Of a DNA stretch of 64,000 bases, positions 1 through 8,976 are shown one piece after another; within the stretch, counting starts at the first letter, position 1; every line of letters begins with the position of its first letter. Where the stretch lies: assembly GCF_024397895.1 (NCBI RefSeq), contig NZ_CP073346.1, forward strand, positions 496,001-560,000, read 5' to 3'. The DNA is from Pseudomonas benzenivorans. GTDB taxonomy: Bacteria; Pseudomonadota; Gammaproteobacteria; Pseudomonadales; Pseudomonadaceae. Below the pieces are notes generated by a model. The model was not told the DNA's origin and ran no database searches. It worked only from the letters and a program-made list of their open reading frames with translations. The position numbers were made by a program, and so were the translations under genes.

Positions 1-450
1 AGCCGGCGGCCGGACGCCTACGACTGCCTGAGCCTGCACGAGGAACAGCTGGTACTGGTGGCGCACCCCAATCACCCGCTGGCCGGCGCCGAGCAGTTGG
101 AGCTGGCGCAGCTCGGCGGCTGTCGCTGGGTGGTTTACCCGACCAACATGCCGATGCGCCTGCTGCTGGAGCGCGAGTTCAGCCAGGCCGGCCTGGAGTT
201 CCCGCGCTATCCGCTGGAGACCGCCTCGACCTTCACCCTGCTGAGCCTGCTGCAGCAGGACCGGCAGCTGGTGGCGCTGATGCCGCGCGAGGTGGCGCAG
301 TTCAGCGAGGGCTTCGGCATGATCCGTCGCCTGCCGCTGCAACTGCGTTCGCGCAGTGAGCCCTATGGTGTGCTCAGCCGCCACGGCAGCCCGCTGTCGC
401 CCCCCGCACAACTGCTGCTGGAGGAGCTGCAGCGGGACACCACGCCCTAG
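1..450 (+). CDS. LysR-family transcriptional regulator, C-terminal part (cut by window edge)
   Basis: The reading frame is open from the first base and ends at the TAG at 448-450, so only the C-terminal 149 residues of a regulator are present. They form the second lobe of a LysR substrate-binding domain. The stretch with NMPMR near residue 60 and the Q-D-R-Q-L-V-A-L-M-P run line up with DTPMR and QTLALLPEAV in the complete LysR protein at 1852-2793, so the two are paralogues. The N-terminal DNA-binding domain lies outside the window. The stop overlaps the stop of the convergent FAH gene by a few bases. The effector is unknown; a sugar acid is likely from context. Confidence 0.8.
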   Translation, partial: SRRPDAYDCLSLHEEQLVLVAHPNHPLAGAEQLELAQLGGCRWVVYPTNMPMRLLLEREFSQAGLEFPRYPLETASTFTLLSLLQQDRQLVALMPREVAQFSEGFGMIRRLPLQLRSRSEPYGVLSRHGSPLSPPAQLLLEELQRDTTP

Positions 451-1628
451 AGCAGGCGGCGCGCACCGAGGTTGCCGATCAGATCGCGCAGGCCGAAGGT
501 CCAGGGCGCCACTTCGTCGCTGCGGTTGACCCGATTGTGCAGCACGCCCAGCTTGGCGCTGCCAATGCTGACTCGATCGTGCAACTTGTGGGTGAAGCCA
601 CCGCCCGGCTGACCGCGATCCTCGGTGGGGGCAAAGAGGGTGCCGAGGAACAACAGGAAACCGTCCGGGTACTGGTGATTGCGGTTCAGCGTCTGCTCCA
701 CCAGGTCCAGCGGATCGCGGCTGATCTGCGCCATGGAACTGCTGCCGTCGAGAACGAAGCCGTCCTCCCCCTCGACCCGCAGCTCGACCACGCACTCGCG
801 CACATCATCGAGGCTGAAGCTGTCGTCGAACAGACGGATGAAGGGGCCGATCGCGCACGAGCCATTGTTGTCCTTGGCCTTGCTCAGCAGCAGCGCGCTG
901 CGCCCTTCGAAGTCGCGCAGGTTGACGTCGTTGCCCAGGGTAGCGCCGAGAACCGTGCCGCGGCTGTTGACCACCAGTACCACCTCGGGCTCCGGGTTGT
1001 TCCAGGCCGAGCCGGGATGGATACCGATCTCGCTGCCGCTGCCGACTGCCGCCAGCACCGGCGCTTTGGTGAAGATCTCGGCGTCCGGGCCGATGCCCAC
1101 CTCCAGGTACTGCGACCACAGGCCCTGCTCGATCAGCAGCGTCTTGAGCCGCTGCGCGCTCTCGGAGCCCGGCTGGACGCTGGCCAGGTTGTCGCCGATC
1201 ACCGCGCGCACCTTGCCGCGAATGGCCTCGGCGCTCTGTGGGTCGCCGCCGGCGCGCTCCTCGATCACCCGCTCGAGCATGCTGGCGGCGAAGGTCACCC
1301 CGGCCGCCTTGATCACCTGTAGATCCGCCGGCGCCAGCAGGCTCGGCAGCGCCGGGTTGCGCAGGCTGCCGCTGTTGGCCAGCAGCTCGGCGACACTGGC
1401 GATGCGTCGGCCGGTCGACTCGTGCAGGCGGGTCAGCAGATCGGGCAGTTCCAGCAGGCCGCTGAGGGTCGGCGCCAACCCCGTCAGGTCGTACACGCCA
1501 TCCTCGCGCAGCAGCACCGGCGACGGGCCGGCGACCTCGCCGGGAATCCAGGCGCGGCCGATCAGGGTGCCCCGCAAGCCATCGACGGGAAGGGTATTTT
1601 CAGGAGTGAGCAGCAGCGGACTGGGCAT
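447..1628 (-). CDS. FAH-superfamily 2-keto-3-deoxy-sugar-acid dehydratase, XylX/AraD1-like
   Basis: This 393-residue protein has a C-terminal fumarylacetoacetate-hydrolase fold (about residues 180-390). The likely metal-ligand pair is in NPEPE (E213, E215), followed by GNDVNLRDFEGR and KAKDNN. The length, the NRNHQYPDG motif and the GGFTHK motif resemble the XylX/AraD1 type, which removes water from 2-keto-3-deoxy-pentonates to give 2-ketoglutarate semialdehyde; that match is from memory of the family, and the substrate is inferred. A XylD-like dehydratase that would make such a substrate lies at 9901-11682. No 2-ketoglutarate semialdehyde dehydrogenase gene is in the window. The gene is divergent from the LysR gene at 1852, with a two-dyad element between them. 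A hydrolase acting on a diketo acid is the alternative. Confidence 0.75.
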   Translation of the reverse strand: MPSPLLLTPENTLPVDGLRGTLIGRAWIPGEVAGPSPVLLREDGVYDLTGLAPTLSGLLELPDLLTRLHESTGRRIASVAELLANSGSLRNPALPSLLAPADLQVIKAAGVTFAASMLERVIEERAGGDPQSAEAIRGKVRAVIGDNLASVQPGSESAQRLKTLLIEQGLWSQYLEVGIGPDAEIFTKAPVLAAVGSGSEIGIHPGSAWNNPEPEVVLVVNSRGTVLGATLGNDVNLRDFEGRSALLLSKAKDNNGSCAIGPFIRLFDDSFSLDDVRECVVELRVEGEDGFVLDGSSSMAQISRDPLDLVEQTLNRNHQYPDGFLLFLGTLFAPTEDRGQPGGGFTHKLHDRVSIGSAKLGVLHNRVNRSDEVAPWTFGLRDLIGNLGARRLL

Positions 1629-1785
1629 TGGCGTCTTTACCTTGGTGGGAGAATGCGAATGCCGCCTTCGGCTGACCCGGAACCGCTCAGCAGGGTCAGC
1701 CGGACCTGCTGCCGTGCGCGATAAGGCACGGCAGGCTTGTACGGCGGCGCGACGGATGCGACTTTAGGCATCCTGCGCCGCAGGC

Positions 1786-1826
1786 TTCTAATGACATTTC
1801 CTCAAGGGCCGATATGACTTCGTTAT
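1786..1826 (-). promoter_or_regulatory. Putative LysR operator, copy 1 (two dyads)
   Basis: Read on the minus strand this 41-bp stretch starts ATAAC-N5-CATAT, then six bases, then TTGAG-N5-GTCAT and TAGA. It has the same layout as the two clearer copies at 2831-2871 and 13017-13057, but both dyads are imperfect; by eye 25 of 41 positions match copy 2. It lies between the divergent FAH and LysR genes, where LysR proteins usually bind to control both the target and themselves. The binding protein is inferred to be the product of 1852-2793. Confidence 0.55.
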
Positions 1827-1851
1827 CACTCCACTCGCCGGCCTGCCGCCC

Positions 1852-2793
1852 ATGACCGGCGACTCCAGCAACCTGCCGGCCCTGAAGAACTGGCTGAAAT
1901 TCCGCCATCTGTCGCTGATCGCGACGCTCGCGCGCACCGCGAACATGCACACCACCGCCGAGCAGATGGGCCTCAGTCAGCCTGCCGTGAGCAAGATGCT
2001 GCGCGACATCGAGGAGCTGTTCGGCTTCCCGCTGTTCGAGCGCCTGCCCCGGGAGCTCCAACCCAGCGAGCTGGGGCTGGTGGTGATCCAGTACGCCGAA
2101 CGCACCCTGAACGACGCCCAGCGTTTCACCCATCAGCTCGACACCCTGCGCAAGGGCGGCCATGGCTACGTCAAGATCGGCGCGATCTTCGCCGCCACTG
2201 CCGCGGCGCTGCCTGAAGCGCTGGCCGAGATCAAGCGCCGGCGACCGCTGCTGGTGGTCGAGTTGGTCGAGCAGACCAGCGACCACCTGCTGCACATGCT
2301 CGAGCACAAGCAACTGGACCTGGTGGTCGGGCGCTTTACCCACGCACGCCAACAGCATCGCTTCGACTTTCAGCCGCTGGCAGAGGAGCCCTTCTGGCTC
2401 GTGGCCAATCGCACGCACCCGCTGAGCGAAAGACGCGACATCCCGGCCGCCGAGCTCACCGAGTGGCCCTGGGTGCTGTACCCGCTGGACACGCCCATGC
2501 GCCAGATGCTCGAGCAGGTGCTCAGCCAGCTGCAAATAGCACCGCCGAACAACATCATCGAAACCACCTCGGTGCAAACCACCCAGCATCTGCTGCAGCA
2601 CAGCCAGACCCTGGCCCTGCTGCCGGAGGCCGTCGCCCGCCAGCAGGTCGAGCAGGGCCGCCTCTGCGTCCTGTCGACGCCGCTGATCACCCAGCCGCTG
2701 AGCTTCGGCATCCTCACGCGCAAGCAAGAGGCACCCTCGGGCAATGCCCAGGAGCTCATCGACATCCTCCTCGCCGGACGCGCCCAGGACTAG
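1852..2793 (+). CDS. LysR-family regulator of the sugar-acid locus
   Basis: This 313-residue protein has a typical LysR winged helix-turn-helix at about residues 20-80 (HLSLIATLARTANMHTTAEQ, then LSQPAVSKMLRDIE) and a periplasmic-binding-like effector domain after about residue 100. The HLSLIATLARTANMH type resembles the GbpR subgroup, whose known members respond to sugars or sugar acids. It is divergent from the FAH gene and sits directly upstream of the fucD-TRAP operon. Three copies of a 41-bp two-dyad element lie in front of the FAH gene, fucD and the TTT operon, so it is the best candidate to control all three. The effector is probably a sugar acid or keto-deoxy acid; this is inference. 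Confidence 0.88.
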   Translation: MTGDSSNLPALKNWLKFRHLSLIATLARTANMHTTAEQMGLSQPAVSKMLRDIEELFGFPLFERLPRELQPSELGLVVIQYAERTLNDAQRFTHQLDTLRKGGHGYVKIGAIFAATAAALPEALAEIKRRRPLLVVELVEQTSDHLLHMLEHKQLDLVVGRFTHARQQHRFDFQPLAEEPFWLVANRTHPLSERRDIPAAELTEWPWVLYPLDTPMRQMLEQVLSQLQIAPPNNIIETTSVQTTQHLLQHSQTLALLPEAVARQQVEQGRLCVLSTPLITQPLSFGILTRKQEAPSGNAQELIDILLAGRAQD

Positions 2794-2830
2794 CGCCCGC
2801 CGGCCGCACGCAACGTGCGGCCGGGCCCGG

Positions 2831-2871
2831 ATAACCTGCTGTTATTGCGCGATGAGCAAGCCTCATTAGAC
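2831..2871 (+). promoter_or_regulatory. Putative LysR operator, copy 2 (two perfect dyads)
   Basis: Two perfect inverted repeats lie in tandem: ATAAC-N5-GTTAT, then six bases, then ATGAG-N5-CTCAT, followed by TAGAC. Each 15-bp dyad fits the LysR T-N11-A box, and the dyad centres are 21 bp apart, two helical turns, so both would face the same side of the helix. The element matches the copy at 13017-13057 at 35 of 41 positions. It lies about 180 bp upstream of fucD. Confidence 0.72.
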
Positions 2872-3047
2872 GCCCCGCGGTACCTGCCATAACGTCAATT
2901 CCGCTGCCTGCCGGGCGCCCCCGCAGCGTTTGCACGGCGGCGCCCGGCACATCCCGACCCGTAGGCCAGGACCGCGCTCAAGGCGCAGGACCAGGGCCCC
3001 GAGGGAACCATAACAACAACGCCAGACACTGCTAGGTAACTCGACTT

Positions 3048-4352
3048 ATGCCAACTATCACCCGCGTCGACGTGCAGGACATCCGCTTCCCGACCTCCCG
3101 CGAGCTCGACGGCTCGGATGCGATGAACGCCGCTCCCGACTACTCCGCCACTTACGTGACCCTGCACACGGATACCGCCTCGGGCCTACAGGGCCATGGC
3201 CTGACATTCACCATCGGTCGCGGCAACGAGATCTGCGTGGCCGCGGTGAAATCCCTGGCGCCGCTGATCGAGGGCCGCAGCCTGTTCTCGATCTGCGCCG
3301 ACATGGGCGGCTTCTGGCGCCACATCACCAGCGGCGATAGCCAGCTGCGCTGGATCGGCCCGGACAAAGGGGCGATTCACTTGGCCACCGCCGCCATCGT
3401 CAACGCGGTCTGGGACCTGTGGGCCAAGGCCGAGGGCAAGCCCGTATGGAAGCTGCTGTGCGACATGTCGCCCGAGCAATTGGTGAGCTGCCTGGACTTC
3501 CGCTTCGTCACCGATGTCCTGACCCCGGAGGAAGCCCTGGCACTGCTCAAGCGCAAGGCCGCCGGCAAGGCCAGCCGCGAGGAGGAAATGCTTGAGCAGG
3601 GCTACCCCGGCTACACCACCTCGGCCGGCTGGCTCGGTTACTCAGACGACAAGATTCGCCGCCTGGCACGCGAGGCACTGGCCGAGGGCTGGACCCACTT
3701 CAAGCAGAAGGTCGGCGGCGACCTGCAGGAAGACATGCGCCGCGCCAGCATCCTGCGCGAGGAAATCGGCTGGGAGCGCGCGCTGATGATGGACGCCAAC
3801 CAGATGTGGGATGTCGACGAGGCGGTGGCCAACATGCGCCAGCTCGCCCAGTTCGATCCGCTGTGGATCGAAGAACCCACCAGCCCGGACGACATCCTCG
3901 GCCACGCCGAGATCCGCCGGCGCATCGACCCAATCGGCGTGGCCACCGGCGAGCACTGCCACAACCGGATCATGTTCAAGCAGTTGCTGCAAGCCGGCGC
4001 CATCGACTACTGCCAGCTCGATGCCGCGCGCCTCGGTGGCCTCAATGAAGTCATCCTGGTGCTGCTGCTTGCGGCCAAGTACGACGTGCCGGTCTGCCCC
4101 CACGGCGGCGGCGTCGGCCTCTGCGAGTACGTGCAGCATATTGCGCTGTTCGACTATATCGCCGTTTCCGCTTCCCTCGAGGGACGCGTGCTGGAGTACG
4201 TCGACCACCTGCACGAGCACTTTCTCGATCCGGTACGGGTCCATCGCGGCCGCTACCAGGCGCCCACGGCGCCGGGCTACAGCATCAGCATGCATCCCGA
4301 GTCGCTCGCCCGCCACCTGTACCCCAGCGGGGCGGCCTGGCAGGCCGACTGA
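3048..4352 (+). CDS. fucD: L-fuconate dehydratase (enolase superfamily)
   Basis: This 434-residue enolase-superfamily protein shares its whole length and the start motif RFPTSRELDGSDAMN with L-fuconate dehydratase as I recall it from Xanthomonas. The active-site set is complete: KQK at 219-221, D249, E275, E302 and H352, each one residue on from the Xanthomonas numbering. It would dehydrate L-fuconate to 2-keto-3-deoxy-L-fuconate in the cytoplasm. It heads an operon with a TRAP transporter and an FAD oxidase, so the transporter may import L-fuconate or a related acid. The FAH hydrolase at 18707 could act later in the same route. Related sugar acids such as L-galactonate or D-arabinonate are possible side substrates. 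Confidence 0.85.
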   Translation: MPTITRVDVQDIRFPTSRELDGSDAMNAAPDYSATYVTLHTDTASGLQGHGLTFTIGRGNEICVAAVKSLAPLIEGRSLFSICADMGGFWRHITSGDSQLRWIGPDKGAIHLATAAIVNAVWDLWAKAEGKPVWKLLCDMSPEQLVSCLDFRFVTDVLTPEEALALLKRKAAGKASREEEMLEQGYPGYTTSAGWLGYSDDKIRRLAREALAEGWTHFKQKVGGDLQEDMRRASILREEIGWERALMMDANQMWDVDEAVANMRQLAQFDPLWIEEPTSPDDILGHAEIRRRIDPIGVATGEHCHNRIMFKQLLQAGAIDYCQLDAARLGGLNEVILVLLLAAKYDVPVCPHGGGVGLCEYVQHIALFDYIAVSASLEGRVLEYVDHLHEHFLDPVRVHRGRYQAPTAPGYSISMHPESLARHLYPSGAAWQAD

Positions 4353-4406
4353 ATCGCAGGGCCCGCCAAGAGCCACGCAAAACCCGCGAACTGCAAACCT
4401 GCGCCG

Positions 4407-4435
4407 GCCGGGCTGATCCCTCGGGTTAGCCCGGC
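4407..4435 (+). other. Intercistronic hairpin between fucD and dctP
   Basis: GCCGGGCT at 4407-4414 pairs with AGCCCGGC at 4428-4435 around a 13-base loop. There is no T-run after it, so it is more likely an RNA-processing or stability element within the operon than a terminator. It could help raise the level of the binding-protein transcript. Confidence 0.45.
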
Positions 4436-4486
4436 GGCCCGGCTCACACCCTGAAACACCCAAACAAACAAGATCGGAGTGCCATC

Positions 4487-5536
4487 ATGAAAACAACTAC
4501 AAGAAAACCGCTCGCTTCCCTCATCGCCGGCCTGGTCATCGGCTTGGCCAGTGCTCAGGCGAGCGCCGCCCCGCAGCTCCCCCCCATTCCAGAAGTGAAG
4601 GGCGCCGCCGTCGCCGACCAGGGTGACTTCGAGCTCAAATTCAGCATCGGCACCACCCAGGCCGGCGCGCAGTATCGGGGGCTGGAATACTTCGAGAAGA
4701 TCGTCGAAGAGCGCAGCGGCGGGCATATCCAGGTCAAGCTGTTCCACAGTGCCCAGCTCGGCGACGACCTACAGGCGGTCAGCTCGTTGCAGGCCGGCAC
4801 CCTGGAGATGACCGCGCCCTCCACCTCGCCGCTGGTCGGCATGCTCCCGGAGTTCGCGGTCTTCGACCTGCCGTTCCTGTTCCCGACCACCGAAGTGGCC
4901 GACCGCGTACTGGACGGTGAAATCGGCCAGAAGATCCTCGCCAACGCCTCCGGCAAGGGTTTCGTCGCCATCGGCTGGGCGGAAAACGGCTACCGCCAGC
5001 TGACCAACAAGAACAAGGCCGTGCAGTCGCCCGACGACCTGGCCGGCCTGAAGATCCGCACCATGCAGAACCCCATCCACATCGACATCTGGCGGACCCT
5101 GGGGGCGAACCCGACGCCCATGTCCTTCGCCGAGCTGTTCACCGCGCTCGAGCAGGGCGTGGTGGACGGCCAGGAGAATCCCTGGATCACCATCTCGGCA
5201 TCGCGCTTCAATGAAGTGCAGCCCTACGCCGCCGAGACCAATCACGTCTACACCCCCTTCATCACCCTGGTGTCCGAGCGCTTCTGGAACAAGCTGCCGG
5301 CCGACTACCAGCAGCTGATCGTCGAAGCCGCGCACGACATGGCGATCTACCAGCGCCAGGTCAGCCGCTCGCTGAACGGTCAGCTCAAGGCCGAGCTGAA
5401 GGCCGCCGGGATGAATATCAGCGAGCTGACGCCCGAGCAGGTGAAGGTCTTCCAGACCAAGCTGCAGCCGGTCTACGACAAGTGGAAGGAGCAGATCGGC
5501 ACCGAGCTGCTGGCCTCCATCCTGAAAGAGTCCTGA
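4487..5536 (+). CDS. dctP: TRAP transporter solute-binding protein, DctP family
   Basis: This 349-residue protein begins with a Sec signal peptide (basic MKTTTRKP, then a hydrophobic stretch, cleavage near ASA-AP at about residue 28). The mature part has the DctP family pattern: LKIRTMQNPIHIDIWRTLGA near residue 190 contains the conserved arginine that binds the substrate carboxylate, followed by ELFTALEQGVVDGQENP. It would bind a sugar acid in the periplasm and pass it to the membrane subunits encoded just downstream. Its place behind fucD suggests an aldonic acid such as L-fuconate, but substrate cannot be read from the sequence. Confidence 0.92.
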   Translation: MKTTTRKPLASLIAGLVIGLASAQASAAPQLPPIPEVKGAAVADQGDFELKFSIGTTQAGAQYRGLEYFEKIVEERSGGHIQVKLFHSAQLGDDLQAVSSLQAGTLEMTAPSTSPLVGMLPEFAVFDLPFLFPTTEVADRVLDGEIGQKILANASGKGFVAIGWAENGYRQLTNKNKAVQSPDDLAGLKIRTMQNPIHIDIWRTLGANPTPMSFAELFTALEQGVVDGQENPWITISASRFNEVQPYAAETNHVYTPFITLVSERFWNKLPADYQQLIVEAAHDMAIYQRQVSRSLNGQLKAELKAAGMNISELTPEQVKVFQTKLQPVYDKWKEQIGTELLASILKES

Positions 5537-5623
5537 TCCTCTGACCCGGCAAGCGCGGACGGTGACGCCCGGCGTCCCCTCCGCGCCTGCTTTCGCGGGG
5601 CAGACTCGCAGCGTGGAGACAAC

Positions 5624-6115
5624 ATGAAGGTCAATTCTGCAAACACATTCCAGGCGTCCATGCAGCTGCTGCGCTCGACGCTGGAAATCGCCATCGGCCT
5701 GCTGGTGCTGGGGGTGGTCTTCTGCGTGGCGGCCAACGTTTTCGGCCGTTTCGTCCTGAACTACTCGTTCGTCTGGGCCGAGGAGATATCGCGCATCCTG
5801 TTCATCTGGGTGGTGCTGCTGGGCGCCGGCCTGTCCAGCCTCAACGACGAACACGTCTCGGTGACCTACTTCAAGAACCTGGTCAGCAGCCCCGTTCGCA
5901 AGGCCTTTGGCCTGCTTTCGATCGGCGCGATCTATGTCGTGTGCATCTGCATCCTGGTCGGCTTCCGCGACATCATGGCCGGTTTCATCAGCGTCACGCC
6001 GCTGCTGCAGATCCCCAAGACGCTGCTGTTCAGCGCCATGCCGGTGATGGCGGTGCTGACCCTGATCGCCAACAGCATCGCCCTCTTCAAACTGTTCGAG
6101 CGGAGCCCGACATGA
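5624..6115 (+). CDS. dctQ: TRAP transporter small permease subunit, DctQ family
   Basis: This 163-residue membrane protein has four predicted transmembrane helices, with the typical ANVFGRFVLNYSFVWAEEISR motif region after the first helix and a FIWVVLLGA second helix. Its length matches the DctQ family. It forms the membrane complex with the large subunit, whose start codon overlaps its stop by four bases, implying translational coupling. A GGAGA ribosome site lies just before the ATG. Confidence 0.92.
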   Translation: MKVNSANTFQASMQLLRSTLEIAIGLLVLGVVFCVAANVFGRFVLNYSFVWAEEISRILFIWVVLLGAGLSSLNDEHVSVTYFKNLVSSPVRKAFGLLSIGAIYVVCICILVGFRDIMAGFISVTPLLQIPKTLLFSAMPVMAVLTLIANSIALFKLFERSPT

Positions 6116-7368
6116 TTCTCTGGAGTATCCTGATCGGCCTGTTCGCCGCCATCGTCGTCGGCATGCCGATTTCCTTCGGCCTGGCCGCCATCAGCCTGTT
6201 CATCTTCTTCTACGCCGACTACTCGCTGACGCCGATCGTCTCCGAGGCGGTCAACGGCCTGGATTCCTTTCCGCTGCTGGCCATCCCGCTGTTCATCCTG
6301 GTCGGCGAGGTGATGAGCGAAGGCGGTATCGCCAAACGCCTGGTGCGCCTGGCCAGTGCCCTGGTCGGCTTCGTCGCCGGCGGCCTGGGCCAGATCGCCG
6401 TGCTGACCTCGATGTTCTTCGGCGGCATCAGCGGGTCGGCGGTCGCCGACGCCTCGGCGGTCGGCAGCATGATGATCGACCCGATGAAACGCCATCACTA
6501 CCCTGCCCCATTGGCGGCGGCCATCATAGTCGCCGCCTCGGTGGTGGGGATCATTATCCCGCCGTCGATTCCGATGATCCTCTACGGGGTTGTCACCAAC
6601 ACGTCCATCTCTCAGCTGTTCATGGCCGGCATAGTGCCGGGCATCATCATCACCCTGGGCCTGGCCTGCACCACCTTCGTGCAGTCGAAGAAGATCGGCA
6701 AGGCACAGCCCTTCGACCTGCTTGAACTGGTCAAGGCGCTGCGCGGGGCGTTCCTGGCCCTGCTGCTTCCGGTGATCATCGTCGGCGGCATCCTCAGCGG
6801 GGTGTTCACCCCCACCGAGAGCGCGGCGTTCGCCCTGGTCTATGCCCTCGCGGTGTCGATGTTCGTGTACCGCAGCCTGTCGGCCAAGCGCTTCTTCCAG
6901 CTGTGCATCGCCACCGGCAAGCTGACCGGGGTGGTCATGCTGCTGCTGGCCTTCGCCAACGTGCTGGCCTGGCTGCTGACCGCCAACATGATCCCGCAGC
7001 AACTGGTGGAGACGCTCGGCGCGCTGTCCGACAACAAGTTCGTGATTCTCGGCATCCTCACGGTGTTCCTCCTGGTGGTGGGCTTCTTCATGGACCTCAC
7101 CCCGGCGATGGTCATCCTCGCGCCGCTGATGACGCCGATCGTGGTCAAGCTCGGCATCGACCCGGTGTACTTCGGCGTGCTGATGTCCTTCGTCCTCGGC
7201 ATCGGCCTGATCACCCCGCCGGTCGGCACCGTGCTCTACGTCGGTTGCGGGGTGGGCAAGGTCGGCATGGAGGAGCTGGTCAACAGCCTGCTGCCCTTCT
7301 ACCTGACCCTGCTCGGCCTGCTGGCGCTGTTCCTGGCCTTCCCCGGCCTGGTGCTCTGGTACCGCTGA
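6112..7368 (+). CDS. dctM: TRAP transporter large permease subunit, DctM family
   Basis: This 418-residue protein is very hydrophobic along its length, with about twelve membrane segments and the DctM family signatures FFGGISGSAVADASAVGS (near residue 105) and IIIPPSIPMILYG (near residue 145), plus a C-terminal GLITPPVGTVLYVG. It is the sodium-coupled transport subunit. The ATG at 6112 is chosen because it overlaps the dctQ stop by four bases and leaves a family-length protein. An intrinsic terminator follows directly, so most transcripts of this operon may end here. Confidence 0.93.
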   Translation: MILWSILIGLFAAIVVGMPISFGLAAISLFIFFYADYSLTPIVSEAVNGLDSFPLLAIPLFILVGEVMSEGGIAKRLVRLASALVGFVAGGLGQIAVLTSMFFGGISGSAVADASAVGSMMIDPMKRHHYPAPLAAAIIVAASVVGIIIPPSIPMILYGVVTNTSISQLFMAGIVPGIIITLGLACTTFVQSKKIGKAQPFDLLELVKALRGAFLALLLPVIIVGGILSGVFTPTESAAFALVYALAVSMFVYRSLSAKRFFQLCIATGKLTGVVMLLLAFANVLAWLLTANMIPQQLVETLGALSDNKFVILGILTVFLLVVGFFMDLTPAMVILAPLMTPIVVKLGIDPVYFGVLMSFVLGIGLITPPVGTVLYVGCGVGKVGMEELVNSLLPFYLTLLGLLALFLAFPGLVLWYR

Positions 7369-7383
7369 ACCTGCAACTCGATA

Positions 7384-7422
7384 CCGGGCCGGGAGCGGGC
7401 AACGCTCCCCTGCCCGGTTTTT
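7384..7422 (+). terminator. Intrinsic terminator after dctM
   Basis: A two-part stem (CCGGGC at 7384-7389 with GCCCGG at 7412-7417, and GGGAGCG at 7391-7397 with CGCTCCC at 7403-7409) is followed by five T residues. It lies between the TRAP genes and the FAD oxidase, so the oxidase is either read through at reduced level or has its own promoter. Confidence 0.8.
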
Positions 7423-7451
7423 CCGTCCAATTCCTGAATAAGGACACCCAC

Positions 7452-8885
7452 ATGAACGGCTCCATGGCGGACGTGATAGCCGAGCTGACTGCCCTGCTCG
7501 GTGAGCGGGGCGTACTCGACGATCCCCAAGACCTCGAACGCTACACCACCGACTGGGGCGGCGATCGCCTCGGCACGCCGCTGGCGGTGGTGCGCCCGCA
7601 GAGCACCGAGGAAGTCGCCGCGGTGGTGCGGTTCTGTCACGAACGACGCATCGCCATGGCCCCCCAGGGCGGCCATACCGGGCTGGTGGGTGGCGCCCTG
7701 CCCGACGCAGACAGGCCCGAGCTGATCATCAGCCTGGAGCGCCTGCGGCGCATACGCCAGCTCGACCCGCTCGGCTTCACCATGACGGTCGACAGCGGCT
7801 GCATCCTCGAGGAGGTCAAGCGCGCAGCCGAGGTCGAGGACTGCTACTTCCCCCTCGCCCTGGGCGCCCAGGGCAGTTGCCAGATCGGCGGCAACATCGC
7901 GACCAATGCCGGCGGGGTCAACGTGCTGCGCTATGGGATGATGCGCGAGCTGGTGCTCGGCCTGGAGGTGGTATTGCCGGATGGGCGCATCTGGAACGGC
8001 CTGAAGGCCCTGCGCAAGGACAACCGCGGCTACCGTCTGCAGCAGCTGTTCATCGGCAGCGAAGGCACCCTGGGCATCGTCACCGGCGCCGTGCTGAAGC
8101 TTCTACCACGCCCGCAGCGCAGCCTGACGGCGCTGCTGGCCGTGGCATCGGTGGACGCAGCCGTGCAGCTCTACGGGCGCGCCCGGCGCGAATGCAGCGA
8201 CCTGCTGTCGGCATTCGAGCTGATCCCGCGCCTGGGCATGGAGCTGGCGTTCGAGGCCGCCAGCCAACTGGCCGATCCTTTGGCATCTCGCTACCCCTAC
8301 TATGTGCTGCTGGAATTGTCCGCCTCCGGCCCGGTGGAACTGGACGAGTTGTTCGAGCGCTTCCTCGAGCAGGGCCTGCACAGCGGCCTGCTGCTCGACG
8401 GCGCGATGGCCGCCAACGTGGCCCAGGCGCAGCGCTTCTGGTTGATCCGCGAGGCCATGGTCGAAGGCCAGCGCCTGCGTGGCGAACACCTGCGCACCGA
8501 CGTGTCGGTGCCGATCTCGCGCATCGCGCAGTTCGTCGAGCAGGCCAGCGCGGCGGTGGTGGCGGCCTCGGCGCACGCCACGGTGCTGGTCTACGGGCAT
8601 ATCGGCGACGGCAACCTGCACTTCAACATACTGCCCCCGGCCGGCCTCACCGCCGAGGCGGCCTCCGGACTGTTGCAGCAGCTGGAAGGGATCATCTTCG
8701 CCGAGGTCGACCGCTTCGACGGCAGCATCAGTGCCGAACACGGCATCGGCCGGGCGAAACAGGAGGCCTATCTGGCGCGCATCGCCGAGACCGAACTGGG
8801 CCTGCTGGCCGGCATCAAGCACTTGTTCGATCCGCTGGCGCTGATGAATGCCGGGCGCATCATCCCGGCCCAGCCGCAGTCCTGA
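7452..8885 (+). CDS. FAD-binding D-2-hydroxyacid dehydrogenase (GlcD/DLD family)
   Basis: This 477-residue flavoprotein belongs to the VAO/GlcD family. The N-terminal FAD domain (about 40-220) has RRIAMAPQGGHTGLVGG and later GGNIATNAGGVNVLRYGMMRE. The C-terminal domain has the HIGDGNLHFNI and SISAEHGIGRAK motifs, whose histidines and glutamate take part in catalysis in this family. It would oxidise a D-2-hydroxy acid such as D-lactate or a longer hydroxy acid to the keto acid, passing electrons to quinone or an electron carrier. The ATG at 7452 follows an AAGGA site. It comes after the fucD-TRAP genes but behind a terminator. The true substrate is unknown. Confidence 0.85.
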   Translation: MNGSMADVIAELTALLGERGVLDDPQDLERYTTDWGGDRLGTPLAVVRPQSTEEVAAVVRFCHERRIAMAPQGGHTGLVGGALPDADRPELIISLERLRRIRQLDPLGFTMTVDSGCILEEVKRAAEVEDCYFPLALGAQGSCQIGGNIATNAGGVNVLRYGMMRELVLGLEVVLPDGRIWNGLKALRKDNRGYRLQQLFIGSEGTLGIVTGAVLKLLPRPQRSLTALLAVASVDAAVQLYGRARRECSDLLSAFELIPRLGMELAFEAASQLADPLASRYPYYVLLELSASGPVELDELFERFLEQGLHSGLLLDGAMAANVAQAQRFWLIREAMVEGQRLRGEHLRTDVSVPISRIAQFVEQASAAVVAASAHATVLVYGHIGDGNLHFNILPPAGLTAEAASGLLQQLEGIIFAEVDRFDGSISAEHGIGRAKQEAYLARIAETELGLLAGIKHLFDPLALMNAGRIIPAQPQS

Positions 8886-8976
8886 ACCCACTGCAGGAGG
8901 AGGCCCGGCATCGTCCGCCGGCCCCCTCGTGCGGTGCCCCGAGCGAGTTCCTCTCCCTGATCCCCGGGCCCCTCCC

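Noticed and set aside
537..1767. Long rightward open frames across the FAH gene
   Set aside because: They are antisense shadows of a GC-rich gene, have no family motifs and would need the real gene on the other strand to be false.
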